Shown piece by piece: positions 10,252 to 18,824 of a stretch of DNA of 64,000 nucleotides. Source of the DNA: Burkholderia sp. TSV86 (GTDB taxonomy: Bacteria > Pseudomonadota > Gammaproteobacteria > Burkholderiales > Burkholderiaceae); contig NZ_LOWB01000076.1 of the NCBI RefSeq assembly GCF_001522865.1, forward strand, positions 62,001 through 126,000. The letters run 5' to 3'. A model generated the notes under the pieces. The model was given only the letters and a program-made list of their open reading frames with translations. It ran no database searches and was not told the DNA's origin. A program made the translations under genes and the position numbers. The stretch's first letter is position 1. Each line of letters opens with the position of its first letter.

Positions 10252-11238
10252 TTATCTCGGCAGGGCGCCTGCCCGTGTCGGGGCAGGCAAGGCGGCGGGA
10301 ACTCGCAGGTTTGCCGCCGCCTCGCCCGAGCCCGCAACCGGCTTCGGTATCGGGCTCCCCACGCCCGGCAATGCGTGCAGCATCGTTTCGGCCGACGAAC
10401 CGACCAAATCGATGACGCTGCCGACCGCGGCGGCTCCCGTCGAGAGAGCCGAACGCGCGATGTTCGCCACGCTGCTGCCGAGCGCGACACCGCCCGATGA
10501 CGTCGCGCCGTCCACATCTGCACGCCAGCCGGTGTAGTCGGGTTGCGTGCCCGGCAGAACGCCCGCTCCGCCCACGCCCGTCAACGCGTGGGCGGCCGCG
10601 CCGAGCGCGCCGCTCGCCGCCGCAGCGGAGTGGCGCAGATCGCCGGCCGCCAGCGCATCGACTGCGCCGCTCACGACATTGGCGATCGGGACGATCGGAT
10701 TGCCGCCGCCCGAGCCGACGCTGCCGAGTGCCTCCGTGACGTTATTGAGTGCGCTCGTCAATACGCCTGCCGGGTTGATGGCCGGCAGCTCGTTCATGAC
10801 ATCGCCGAGCGCGTTCGCCACCGGGTTGGCATTCGCCGCGTCAGCCAGCACGCCCGTCGGCGCTTGCGCTGCCGCCGCACTGCGTGCAATGCCCGCACTC
10901 GACAAGTCACCCGCGGTATTCGAAAGCAAGCCGCCGGCATTGCTCACGCCACGGCCCGGCGCGACTGCCGAAGGCCCGCCGCCCGCCAACGTGGCCGCCG
11001 GATCGCTCACGTGCCCCGACACATCCGTCGAGCCGCGAACGCCGGCACGCGCCACAGCGTCCGGCACGCCGCCGGTCGATACGGCCCATGCGCCGTCCAG
11101 GCTGGCGCCGCCGGGTTCACCGGCCGAAACCCGGACCGGGCCGAAGCTCGCCCGTTGCGCAACGGCAGGCGCGGGCATCGCGCTGAATGCCGCTGTAGCC
11201 GATAGTGCGATGGCCGTCGACCTGAAGCGATGTTTCAT
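10252..11238 (-). CDS. Exported Ala/Gly-rich protein of unknown function
   Basis: 328 residues. The N-terminus is a signal peptide (MKHRFRSTAIALSATAAFSA, cleavage likely after the AVAQ region at about residue 28). The mature part is very rich in Ala, Gly, Val and Ser with no Cys, one Trp-containing stretch (DGAWAVSTGG) and a central YTGWRADVDG. There are no collagen G-x-y triplets, no lipobox and no sorting motif. The composition suggests a secreted or periplasmic, low-complexity protein. I do not recognise a family. The gene stands alone, with a long AT-rich upstream region carrying GTTACG repeats. Confidence 0.7.
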   Translation of the reverse strand: MKHRFRSTAIALSATAAFSAMPAPAVAQRASFGPVRVSAGEPGGASLDGAWAVSTGGVPDAVARAGVRGSTDVSGHVSDPAATLAGGGPSAVAPGRGVSNAGGLLSNTAGDLSSAGIARSAAAAQAPTGVLADAANANPVANALGDVMNELPAINPAGVLTSALNNVTEALGSVGSGGGNPIVPIANVVSGAVDALAAGDLRHSAAAASGALGAAAHALTGVGGAGVLPGTQPDYTGWRADVDGATSSGGVALGSSVANIARSALSTGAAAVGSVIDLVGSSAETMLHALPGVGSPIPKPVAGSGEAAANLRVPAALPAPTRAGALPR

Positions 11239-11871
11239 TGATGTGATCTCGTGTGGAGGGATATTGCCGCCATCGCGACAAGAACCTCACTGCACAAAGC
11301 ATGCCAACCGATTTGAATCGCCGCCCGCGCAGCATTTCACCCAACGAAACCGACTCACATAGCATTTAGTGTTTCAACTCCGCGCAGGCGCAATCGCACT
11401 TACGCTGCCCACCGGCGCCGTTACGTTTTGCGTAACGTAACGAATGAATTTTTCCGTTACATGATCTCCGATGAAATGCGTATAACAGCCATATACGCCG
11501 CTCGCCAGAAATTGCTCAAAAAATAAAATCAAACGCAACTAAACTCATAAAAAACCTGACCAATCCGACTCAGCTCCTCACTAGTGCGGCATCGCACGCT
11601 GGCGCCGTTCGCGCGCACCTCGGCCGGCCGAAGACGGACATGCACTCTCTTTCATATTTCGTTGATCGTCTTTCATTCGGCCAGCCATTCAACCATTCAC
11701 ATAAAGTCGATCATCTCATCGCGCATTCAATGTCGATATTTCTTATCTGAGAAATCAAATCCGATTCCGTAAGATTTCAAAAATTCCGGAAAAATTCCAA
11801 ATCGATCGTCATCGTGCCGCCCGTCCACCCGGCAATCCGAAAAGCCGCTAGCCGGCAACGAAAGCGATGCG
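11239..11871. other. AT-rich intergenic region upstream of the exported-protein gene
   Basis: 633 bases, clearly more AT-rich than its surroundings, with no convincing gene (a 62-codon plus frame at 11584 lacks a ribosome binding site and family resemblance). It contains an inverted repeat of CGTTACG units at 11419-11437 and further GTTAC copies nearby. It may hold the promoter of the exported-protein gene on the minus strand. Confidence 0.6.
11419..11460. promoter_or_regulatory. Cluster of GTTACG repeats, possible operator
   Basis: CGTTACG (11419-11425) and CGTAACG (11431-11437) form a 7-bp dyad with a TTTTG loop. A further GTAACG overlaps at 11437-11442 region and CCGTTAC ends at 11460. 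The cluster lies about 180-220 bases upstream of the exported-protein start. The binding factor is unknown. Confidence 0.35.
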
Positions 11872-12288
11872 CTATGCCGCATTCTCCATGCCGGACGCAC
11901 GCTTTCGCTTCAACGGGATGTCCTCGCACGCCGGCCGGTCAGCCACGACGCCCGTCTGGCGCTCCCGATACGATTCGCCCCACTCGCGCAAGCTGATCAA
12001 TACCGGCGCGAGCGTCTGGCCCAGCGGCGTCAGCTCGTATTCAACCTTCGGCGGCACCTGCGGATAGACATGGCGCGCGACGATGCCATCCGCCTCCAGC
12101 TCACGCAACTGCAAGGTCAGCATGCGCTGCGTCGTATTGGGCATGAGCCGCGTCAACTCCATGAAGCGCCGCTTGCCACGCAGCAAATGAAACAGAATGA
12201 CGGGCTTCCACAATCCACCGATCACGGAAAGCGTCACTTCGACATCGCATCCGCTCTTGCTGTCCAGCCGCTTCGGTCGCATGTTCAT
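11872..12288 (-). CDS. HxlR family transcriptional regulator
   Basis: 138 residues from MNMRPKRLDS. Winged-helix HxlR pattern: CDVEVTLSVIGGLWKPVILFHLL, RRFMELTRLMPNTTQRMLTLQLRELEADGIV and VEYELTPLGQTL. The single N-terminal Cys (C14) is in the position used for thiol or aldehyde sensing in some family members. It is divergent from the quinone oxidoreductase-like gene at 12418, with 129 bases between, so it probably regulates that gene and itself. An upstream in-frame Met at 12345 adds residues outside the family pattern. Confidence 0.9.
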   Translation of the reverse strand: MNMRPKRLDSKSGCDVEVTLSVIGGLWKPVILFHLLRGKRRFMELTRLMPNTTQRMLTLQLRELEADGIVARHVYPQVPPKVEYELTPLGQTLAPVLISLREWGESYRERQTGVVADRPACEDIPLKRKRASGMENAA

Positions 12289-12298
12289 ACCTACATAA

Positions 12299-12326
12299 TT
12301 GACAGTACCAGCTTTAATTGTACGTT
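12299..12326 (+). promoter_or_regulatory. Putative promoter of the alcohol dehydrogenase-like gene
   Basis: TTGACA (12299-12304), a perfect -35 box, is followed after 16 bases by TACGTT as a weak -10. It lies between the divergent hxlR and oxidoreductase genes, where an HxlR operator is expected. Confidence 0.4.
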
Positions 12327-12417
12327 CTTGCGCATATCGAAGCACGTCGAGACAATTCGATCAACGTCGATTTCGCAGCGCACCACCCGTGCGCTCGCCA
12401 TTCACAGGAGTCGGATC

Positions 12418-13425
12418 ATGAAAGCCATCATGCTGCGCCAGCCCGCTGGCCTCGAACAACTCGTCCGCGTCACGCTCGCCGATCCGGGCACGCCAGGCGC
12501 CGGCGAAATTCGCGTGCGTATCCATGCAAGCTCGCTCAACTATCACGATCTCGGTGTCGTCACCGGCAGAATGAGCGCGGCTGACAAGCGCATTCCGATG
12601 TCGGATGGCGCGGGCGTCGTCGAAGCGATCGGCGAAGGCGTCACGGAGTTCGCGCCCGGTGATGCGGTGGTATCGACGTTCTTCCCGCAATGGCTCGACG
12701 GCGGCCCGACGACCGCGGATTTCGCGACGGTGCCCGGCGACGGCGTCGACGGCTATGCGCGCGAAACCGTCGTGCGGCCCGCGCACTGGTTCACGCGTGC
12801 GCCAAGCGGCTATACGCATGAGCAAGCCGCGACACTGACGACAGCCGGCCTGACTGCATGGCGCGCGCTCGTGGTGGACGGCCGTCTGAAGGCCGGCGAC
12901 ACCGTGCTCGTGCTCGGCACGGGCGGCGTATCGATCTTCGCGCTGCAATTCGCCAAGCAAATGGGGGCGCGCGTGATCGTCACGTCGTCGTCGGACGAGA
13001 AGCTCGAACGCGCGCGGGCGCTCGGCGCCGATCACGTCGTCAATTACCGGCGCGACGCAAACTGGGCCGCGAAGGTGCTCGAACAAACGAACGGCGCCGG
13101 CGCCGATTATGTGATCGAAGTGGGAGGGCCCGACACGCTGCCGCAATCGATCGCCGCCTGCCGGATCGGCGGCCACATCGCGCTGATCGGCGTGCTCACG
13201 GGCATCGCAGGTCCAGTGCCGACCGTCACGCTGATGACGCGGCAGCAAAAGCTGCAAGGTCTCATCGTCGGCAGCCGCCGGCATCAGATTGACATGGTGC
13301 GCGCGATCGAGGCGACGGGCATCAAGCCGGTGATCGACAGCACGTTCGCGCTCGACGACATTGCCGAAGCGTTCCGTCATCAGGCCGCGGGCAAGCACTT
13401 CGGCAAAATCTGTCTGTCGATCTAG
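12418..13425 (+). CDS. Zinc-type MDR NAD(P)-dependent alcohol dehydrogenase / quinone oxidoreductase
   Basis: 335 residues, medium-chain dehydrogenase/reductase fold. N-terminal GroES-like domain (SSLNYHDLGVVTG, SDGAGVVEAIGEGV), then a Rossmann domain with VLGTGGVSIFALQFAKQMGA binding NAD(P)H. No structural-zinc Cys cluster is seen, so it resembles the YogA/quinone-reductase side of the family. A good Shine-Dalgarno (AGGAG) sits upstream of the ATG; longer in-frame extensions overlap the divergent hxlR promoter. Its pairing with an HxlR regulator suggests a role in handling quinones or reactive carbonyls. Confidence 0.88.
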   Translation: MKAIMLRQPAGLEQLVRVTLADPGTPGAGEIRVRIHASSLNYHDLGVVTGRMSAADKRIPMSDGAGVVEAIGEGVTEFAPGDAVVSTFFPQWLDGGPTTADFATVPGDGVDGYARETVVRPAHWFTRAPSGYTHEQAATLTTAGLTAWRALVVDGRLKAGDTVLVLGTGGVSIFALQFAKQMGARVIVTSSSDEKLERARALGADHVVNYRRDANWAAKVLEQTNGAGADYVIEVGGPDTLPQSIAACRIGGHIALIGVLTGIAGPVPTVTLMTRQQKLQGLIVGSRRHQIDMVRAIEATGIKPVIDSTFALDDIAEAFRHQAAGKHFGKICLSI

Positions 13426-13747
13426 CCGGAGCGCGCGGCAGCGCGGCAAGCCCGGTGGACGCCGCGCGCTTGACCCGCGCGATCGGATTGCATCACGGCG
13501 CGAAGCTCATCGGCGCGCTCGACGTCGAATAAGCAGGAGAGTTGCCGTGACCGGCCAGGCTGCCTGCAAGTGTCTGTAGGCTCGTGCAGGCGCCTGTGGG
13601 CAACGCGCGCCGCACGTCGGGCCAGCCGCGCGGCGCATCGCCGCGAAACCGCGCCGCCGTCGCGGCCACCATGCCCGGCCCCACGATCATCACGTCCGCG
13701 CGCAAATCGTAAGCCGGTTACGCCCGCGAGCTGGGCGGCGCGCGACT
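13426..13747. other. Intergenic region between oxidoreductase and second hxlR
   Basis: 322 bases with no recognised gene. On the plus strand an open stretch ends in a TAA at 13530-13532 followed at once by an AGGAG-like site and a GTG, which opens a frame that stops after ten codons. It looks like possible decayed coding sequence, but I cannot name a parent gene. Confidence 0.4.
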
Positions 13748-14188
13748 CTACACCCGCGTCACGTTCCGCTGTTCGTCGTAGGCGGCGCGCGCATCGAGCA
13801 CCGCGCCGATATTCGACTCCGCCCATGCGATGAGCGGCCAGACCGAGGCCGCGAGCGTCTGGCCGAGCGGCGTGAGCGCATATTCAACCGAAACCGGCAT
13901 CGTCGGATAAGCCGTGCGGGCCACGAGGCCGTCCCGCTCGAGCCGCTTGAGCGTTTGCGACAAGACCTTCTGCGACAAGCCTTCGATATGCCGCAGCAAC
14001 GTATTGAAGCGCAACGGCCGATGCGCAAGCAATGCAAGAATCAGGACAGTCCATTTGTCCGCGATGCGGTCAAGCACGTGCCGGGTCGGACATTGCGCCG
14101 CGTAAACGTTGCCGTCGCGCGGCGCGTCGAGCAGCGACGGTTTCTCGCCGGTAACCTGCTGACTCTCAAGTACGCTCTTTTCCATCAT
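13748..14188 (-). CDS. HxlR family transcriptional regulator (second copy)
   Basis: 146 residues, or 145 from the second of two tandem ATGs. HxlR winged helix: CPTRHVLDRIADKWTVLILALL, FNTLLRHIEGLSQKVLSQTLKRLERDGLV, VEYALTPLGQTL. Cys33 precedes the first helix, as is common in redox-sensing members. It is divergent from the MBL-fold gene at 14317 with dyad sequences between them, so it likely controls that gene. It is only distantly similar to the HxlR at 11872. Confidence 0.9.
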   Translation of the reverse strand: MMEKSVLESQQVTGEKPSLLDAPRDGNVYAAQCPTRHVLDRIADKWTVLILALLAHRPLRFNTLLRHIEGLSQKVLSQTLKRLERDGLVARTAYPTMPVSVEYALTPLGQTLAASVWPLIAWAESNIGAVLDARAAYDEQRNVTRV

Positions 14189-14202
14189 CGCCGCCCCGTC
14201 TA

Positions 14203-14237
14203 TAGTTTCCGCCGGTAACTACCTGTATCGCAGATAC
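14203..14237. promoter_or_regulatory. Putative HxlR operator between hxlR and MBL-fold gene
   Basis: Two adjacent dyads: an imperfect 19-bp one with TAGTT/AACTA ends (14203-14221) and GTATC-GCA-GATAC (14225-14237), the latter perfect. HxlR proteins bind such short inverted repeats in divergent intergenic regions. The assignment is by position only. Confidence 0.5.
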
Positions 14238-14316
14238 TATCATCGGCTTACCCGCGTAGCGCGCAATGCGCAACGCGGCCGGCGCGAACCCATGCTTTTT
14301 TACCGTGGAGCCCTTT

Positions 14317-15258
14317 ATGTTCTTGCGCATCATCGCAGCACTCGCCGTCACGGCGGCATCCGTTTTCGGCCCGAGCCTCGTCCATGCGCAAAGCGACCGG
14401 TCGCCGCTAAGGATCGATGTCTACAACCCCGGTGAAAAAAGCGTCTTTCCCGTTTCGTCCGAGATCATCACCGGCCGCACGGGCACGATCCTGATCGACG
14501 CGCAATTCCAGCGCAACGACGCGCAGGCGCTGGTCGACAAGATCAAGGCAACCGGCAAGCCGCTCAAGCTCGTCTACGTGAGCCATAGCGATCCGGACTA
14601 TTACTTCGGCCTAGATACGATCAAGGCCGCGTTCCCGGACGCAAAAATCGTCGCGACACCGCAAACGGTCGCCGCGATCAATGCGAACAAGGACGACAAG
14701 CTCGCCTACTGGGGACCAATCCTGAAGGACAACGCCCCGCATACGCTCGTTGTCCCGCAGCCGCTCGACGGTGACACGCTGACGCTCGACGGCCGCAAGC
14801 TGCGCGTCGTCGGCCTCGACGGCCCGACTCCCGAGCGCACGTTCTTATCGATTCCGTCCGAGCGCGCCGTGGTGGGCGGCGTTCCCGTCGCGGCGAACAT
14901 TCACGTGTGGATTGCCGACACGCAAACGCCCGAGTCGCGCCGCCACTGGATCGAGACGCTCGACCGGATTGCCGCGCTGCATCCGGCGCGCGTCGTGCCG
15001 GGCCACTATCTCGCGAATCCGGACGGCAGCAAGCCTTACTCGCTCGCGGCCGTGAAGTTCACGCGCGACTATTTGATCACGTTCGAGACGCAAGCGGCCA
15101 AGGCCAAAAATGCCGAGGAATTGATCGCGGCGATGAGGGCGCGCTATCCGAATCTCGGCGACGTGTCGTCGCTCGAGATCAGCGCGAAAGTCATCAAGGG
15201 CGAGATGCAGTGGCCGGCCGCGCGCGCATCGGGCGCGGCCGCGGCGGCGAGCCAGTAA
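14317..15258 (+). CDS. Exported MBL-fold hydrolase-like protein with altered metal site
   Basis: 313 residues from MFLRIIAALA, chosen because it gives a clean signal peptide ending near VHAQS; an upstream Met (14266) would bury it. The metallo-beta-lactamase fold is indicated by TGTILIDAQF, YVSHSDPDYYFG, and VVPGHYLANPDG. The canonical HxHxDH is H-S-D-P-D-Y: the first His and the Asp remain while the second and third ligands are Asp and Tyr. The later GH is kept. It may bind a different metal set or be non-hydrolytic. It is divergent from an HxlR regulator. Confidence 0.8.
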   Translation: MFLRIIAALAVTAASVFGPSLVHAQSDRSPLRIDVYNPGEKSVFPVSSEIITGRTGTILIDAQFQRNDAQALVDKIKATGKPLKLVYVSHSDPDYYFGLDTIKAAFPDAKIVATPQTVAAINANKDDKLAYWGPILKDNAPHTLVVPQPLDGDTLTLDGRKLRVVGLDGPTPERTFLSIPSERAVVGGVPVAANIHVWIADTQTPESRRHWIETLDRIAALHPARVVPGHYLANPDGSKPYSLAAVKFTRDYLITFETQAAKAKNAEELIAAMRARYPNLGDVSSLEISAKVIKGEMQWPAARASGAAAAASQ

Positions 15259-15441
15259 GCCCGCGCGCGATTTGGCGCCGTCGGCATGCGTGACGAGGGT
15301 GTCGAACGCGGCAACGTTCGCGGATGCGCGATGCATGCATCCGCGCCGATGCGGCCACACATTCCGCGTTGCGTGCAATCCGGATCGATGGCCCGGCCTG
15401 ATGCATGACCCGCCACGCCTGCCGTGAGCCCCTCCCTGTCA

Positions 15442-15481
15442 TGTTCTAGTATTTTGGATTTTCATCCAATATACTAGAACA
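15442..15481. promoter_or_regulatory. 40-bp near-perfect dyad abutting the XRE regulator start
   Basis: Two 18-base arms (15442-15459 and 15464-15481) with one mismatch and a TTTC loop; the arm core is TGTTCTAGTAT / ATACTAGAACA. The ATG follows one base later (15483). TATACT at 15470-15475 could be a -10 box placing the transcript start at or next to the A of the ATG, so the message may be leaderless and autoregulated by the encoded HTH protein. Confidence 0.7.
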
Positions 15482-15482
15482 C

Positions 15483-16069
15483 ATGAACGTCAACCAATTG
15501 ATCGCCCGGCGCGTGCGCGCATTGCGGGATTTCCACGGCTATTCGCTCGATGCGCTCGCCGAGCGCAGCAAAGTGAGCCGCTCGAACATCTCGCTAATCG
15601 AACGCGCGCAGAGCAGCCCGACGGCCGTCGTGCTCGAACGGCTCGCCACCGCGCTCGGCGTGCCGCTCGCGTCGCTGTTCGAAGACGGGCACGCCGAACG
15701 AACCGCTTCGCCACTCGCGCGCGCGGCCGAGCAGCCGGTCTGGAAAGATCCGGCGTCGGGCTACGTGCGTCGTACGTTGTCGCCGTCGATGCCGTCGCCG
15801 CTCACGCTCGTCGAAGTGCGGTTCCCCCCGGCGAACGCGTCGCCTACGACGCCGGCGAGCGCAACGCCGACGTTCATCAACAAATCTGGATGCTCGACGG
15901 CGAGATGGACATCACGACCGGCGATGACACGTGGCGCGTCGCGGCCGGCGACTGCCTCGCGATGCGCATCGATCGTCCGGCCATCTTCTTCAATCCGGGC
16001 CGCAAGACCGCGCGTTATGTCGTTGCGCTCGCATCAGCGCCCATCGCGCACACCGGACGATCCGGATGA
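15483..16069 (+). pseudogene. XRE-family regulator with C-terminal cupin, frameshifted
   Basis: Codons from 15483 encode an HTH domain (LIARRVRALRDFHGYSLDALA, RSNISLIERAQSSPTAVVLERLA, residues about 4-60), and continue to VEVRFPP. At a run of six C (15833-15838) the frame is lost. Adding one base restores a cupin: ERVAYDAGERNADVHQQIW, LDGEMDIT, AAGDCLAMRIDRPA, ending at the TGA 16067-16069. Without the fix the frame runs on out of register with no homology. Either a real one-base deletion or a sequencing error in a homopolymer. The stop overlaps the next gene's ATG (ATGA), as expected for the intact reading. Confidence 0.8.
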
Positions 16070-16602
16070 GCGACACAATCGGCCCCATCGGCATACGCCG
16101 GATCGGCCCGAACGAAGCGGCCGCATACGTCGACGCGCTCGCCGACGTGCTGCTCGACTGTGTCGACGGCGGCGCGTCGGTCGGCTTCATGGCGCCGCTC
16201 GCGCCCGAGCGCGCGTACGCGTTCTGGCGCGATGTGGCTGCGCGCGTCGCGCGCGGCGAGCGCGTGCTGTTCGTCGCGGAGCAAGCCGATGGACGCGTCG
16301 TTGGCACCGTGCAGATGATCGTCGGCCTGCCGGAAAACCAACCGCATCGCGCCGACGTCGCGAAGATGCTGGTGCGACGCGACGTGCGCCGCCAGGGCGT
16401 CGCGCGACGGCTGCTGGCAGCGCTCGACGATGCCGCACGCGAGCTTGGCAAAACGCTTCTCGTACTCGATACGGCAACGGGCAGCGACGCCGAGCGGCTC
16501 TACCAGAGCGCCGGATGGCAGCACGTCGGCGTCGTGCCGAACTATGCGCTGATGCCCGACGGCGCGCCCTGCTCGACGACGTTCCATTACAAGCGGCTCT
16601 GA
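16066..16602 (+). CDS. GNAT family N-acetyltransferase
   Basis: 178 residues starting MSDTIGPIGI. Acetyl-CoA binding pattern MLVRRDVRRQGVARRLLAALD (R/QxxGxG/A type) at about residues 103-123, followed by LVLDTATGSDAERLYQSAGWQHVG. The ATG overlaps the stop of the XRE-cupin gene by four bases, so it is its operon partner; the substrate is unknown. The XRE-cupin plus GNAT plus LysE-type exporter order suggests an amino-acid or amine modification and efflux unit. Confidence 0.88.
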   Translation: MSDTIGPIGIRRIGPNEAAAYVDALADVLLDCVDGGASVGFMAPLAPERAYAFWRDVAARVARGERVLFVAEQADGRVVGTVQMIVGLPENQPHRADVAKMLVRRDVRRQGVARRLLAALDDAARELGKTLLVLDTATGSDAERLYQSAGWQHVGVVPNYALMPDGAPCSTTFHYKRL

Positions 16603-16745
16603 GCCGGGCGGCGCCTGCCTTGCGCTTCGGTTCGTTCGATGGTCCGGCCGCGCCGCCATACTTTAAGCTTGTCGTCTCGGCCGTTGCGCCTGCGAGCCCG
16701 CGCGTGGGCCTATCCGAACACCTCTTTCACGACGAGCGATTCCCG

Positions 16746-17360
16746 ATGACGTTGAGCCCTACGTTCGCATTCATCGTTACCTGCGTCGGCTTCGGCTTCA
16801 TTCCGGGCCCGGCGTTGCTGCAAACCGTCTCGCTGACGCTCCAGCATGGGCGGCGCGCGGGCGCGCTGTCGGCGCTCGGCATCCACCTCGGCGCGCTGTT
16901 GCAGATCGGCGCGGTTGCGATCGGAGCAGTCGTCGTGCTGAACACGTCGCCGTGGCTCTATCACGCGCTGCGCATCGCGGGCGGCGCCTACCTGATCTGG
17001 CTCGGCATCCAGCGCGTGCGCGCCCGACCCGACGCCGGCGGCGCGCCATCGGAGATGCCGAAAAACGTGATCTCGTCGAGTGCGCTGATCGAGGCATCGA
17101 ATCCGAAATCGGCGCTCTTCTATATGTCGTTCCTGTTGCAATTCGTCGATCCGTCGGCGCCGCTCGATGTCGGCTGGCAGCTTTTCCTGCTCGGCGCATC
17201 CGCGAATCTGCTGTTCTCGCTCGCCGATCTGGTCTGCATCGCGCTCGCTCATCCGCTGCGCAAGCGCGCGGCGCCCGGCGGCCCGGCAATGACCGTCGGC
17301 CGCTATCTGGCGGGCGCGCTCTTTATCGGTCTTGGCATCGCCGCGATCGTCACGCGCTGA
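16746..17360 (+). CDS. LysE/RhtB family amino-acid exporter
   Basis: 204 residues, about six membrane segments. Family signatures: FGFIPGPALLQTVSLTLQHGRRAG in the first loop (partly given here), ALRIAGGAYLIWLGI, and EASNPKSALFYMSFLLQF. Members export amino acids or homoserine lactone analogues across the inner membrane. It follows the GNAT by 143 bases on the same strand. A strong hairpin sits about 58 bases after its stop. Confidence 0.9.
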   Translation: MTLSPTFAFIVTCVGFGFIPGPALLQTVSLTLQHGRRAGALSALGIHLGALLQIGAVAIGAVVVLNTSPWLYHALRIAGGAYLIWLGIQRVRARPDAGGAPSEMPKNVISSSALIEASNPKSALFYMSFLLQFVDPSAPLDVGWQLFLLGASANLLFSLADLVCIALAHPLRKRAAPGGPAMTVGRYLAGALFIGLGIAAIVTR

Positions 17361-17684
17361 CGTTGCGTCGAAGTCGGGGCCGCGCACGCGCGCGATTCGT
17401 TTCGCTTACCTGATCGTCCGGCATCGAGCATCCGGCATTGCTCGATGCCGGCAAACCACGCCGCGTCTCCTCGATCCAATGCACCGCCCCTGCCCGGCCG
17501 CGCTGATAACCGCGCTTATCGGGCTGCACCCGATATCGAAAGAGCACAGACAGTGCAAGTAATATATGTGTAATGATTCGCTGCGAGGATCGCATCCCAG
17601 TCAGCAGCGGCAGCCCGTGTCGGCATGCGTCCCGCTCCGATGTCTCCTTGTTTCTTCCCACTCTCATCTCACAGGATCGACGAT
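17361..17684. other. Intergenic region before the glycerophosphodiesterase gene
   Basis: 324 bases, no gene seen. It holds the hairpin at 17418-17451 and a short AT-rich patch (TAATATATGTGTAATG, about 17559-17574) that is a plausible promoter area for the downstream lipoprotein gene. Confidence 0.6.
17418..17451 (+). terminator. 13-bp perfect hairpin downstream of the LysE-type gene
   Basis: CCGGCATCGAGCA (17418-17430) pairs with TGCTCGATGCCGG (17439-17451) around an eight-base loop. There is no U-tract, so it may be a weak intrinsic terminator or mRNA-end stabiliser rather than a classical terminator. Confidence 0.5.
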
Positions 17685-18824
17685 ATGCTCTTCAAACGTT
17701 CGTTCGCATGCGCGCCCGTCGTGCTCGCCTGCGCCGCGGCGCTCACACTTGCCGCGTGCGGCGGCGACGACGACCCGAACTACACGCGCCCGATCGCCGC
17801 GAAGGTACAGGTCATTGGCCATCGCGGCGCGAGCGCGCTGCGCCCCGAACACACGCTCGCGTCGTACCGCAAGGCCATCGAAGACGGCGCGGACGTCATC
17901 GAGCCCGATCTTGTCGCGACGCGTGACGGCGTTCTCGTCGCGCGCCACGAGAACGAAATCTCCGGCACGACGAACGTGTCGGCACTGCCGCAGTTCGCGA
18001 ACCGCAAGACGACGAAGACGATCGACGGTGCCCGCTTAACCGGCTGGTTCACCGAAGACTTCACGCTCGCCGAACTCAAGACGCTGCGCGCGCGCGAACG
18101 GATTGCGCAATTGCGCCCGGCAAACACGAGCTACAACGATCAGTTCGAGATTCCGACCTTCGACGAAATCATCGCGCTCGCCAAGCAGATGTCCACGCAG
18201 GTCGGCCGCACGATCCACCTCTATCCGGAAACCAAGCATCCGACCTACTTCCAGTCGATCGGCCTGCCGCTCGAGGACCGCTTGATCGACGCGCTGCGCA
18301 AGGACACCTACACTGCGCGCGACGCGACCATCTACATCCAGTCGTTCGAAGTCGCGAATCTGAAGGCAATCCGCAACCGCATCGGTGCGAGCCAGCCGAA
18401 CTGGAAGCTCGTGCAACTGATGGACGAGCCCAAGCTGCAGCCATACGACTTCGTGAAGGCGGGCGACGCGCGCACCTACGGCGATCTGTCGACGCAGCGC
18501 GGCATGCGTGAAATCGCAGCGTATGCGAATGCGGTCGGCCCGTACAAGACGTCGATCATCCCCGTCGACACGAACGGCACGCTGCAGCAACCGACCGACT
18601 ACGTGCGCAACGCGCACGAAGCGGGGCTGCTTGTGCACCCGTATACGTTCCGGCCGGAAAACAACTTCCTGCCGGCTTCGCTGAAGGACGGCGGCGCGCC
18701 GAGCGCGCGCAATACGTCCGGCTCGGTGCGTGAAATTCAGGCGTATCTGCGCGCGGGCATCGACGGATTCTTCACCGACGATCCGGCCGTCGGCCGCACG
18801 GCGGTCGACACGTTGCGCCGCTAA
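17685..18824 (+). CDS. glpQ: Glycerophosphodiester phosphodiesterase, lipoprotein
   Basis: 379 residues. Start MLFKRSFACA chosen because it gives a lipoprotein signal peptide with lipobox LAAC (Cys at about residue 24) followed by GGDDD. GDPD catalytic motifs: IGHRGASALRPEHTLASY (His-Arg-Glu) and VIEPDLVATRDGVLVARHE (Glu-Asp-His). It hydrolyses glycerophosphodiesters to glycerol-3-phosphate and an alcohol at the periplasmic face. Acidic residues right after the lipid Cys are compatible with inner-membrane retention by the +2 rule being weak here (+2 is Gly), so the final membrane is uncertain. Monocistronic. Confidence 0.92.
   Translation: MLFKRSFACAPVVLACAAALTLAACGGDDDPNYTRPIAAKVQVIGHRGASALRPEHTLASYRKAIEDGADVIEPDLVATRDGVLVARHENEISGTTNVSALPQFANRKTTKTIDGARLTGWFTEDFTLAELKTLRARERIAQLRPANTSYNDQFEIPTFDEIIALAKQMSTQVGRTIHLYPETKHPTYFQSIGLPLEDRLIDALRKDTYTARDATIYIQSFEVANLKAIRNRIGASQPNWKLVQLMDEPKLQPYDFVKAGDARTYGDLSTQRGMREIAAYANAVGPYKTSIIPVDTNGTLQQPTDYVRNAHEAGLLVHPYTFRPENNFLPASLKDGGAPSARNTSGSVREIQAYLRAGIDGFFTDDPAVGRTAVDTLRR

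Noticed and set aside
13493-13705. Minus frame starting MRADVMIVGPGM resembling a flavoprotein start
   Set aside because: The GPGM-like stretch is short and no further FAD or Rossmann pattern follows.
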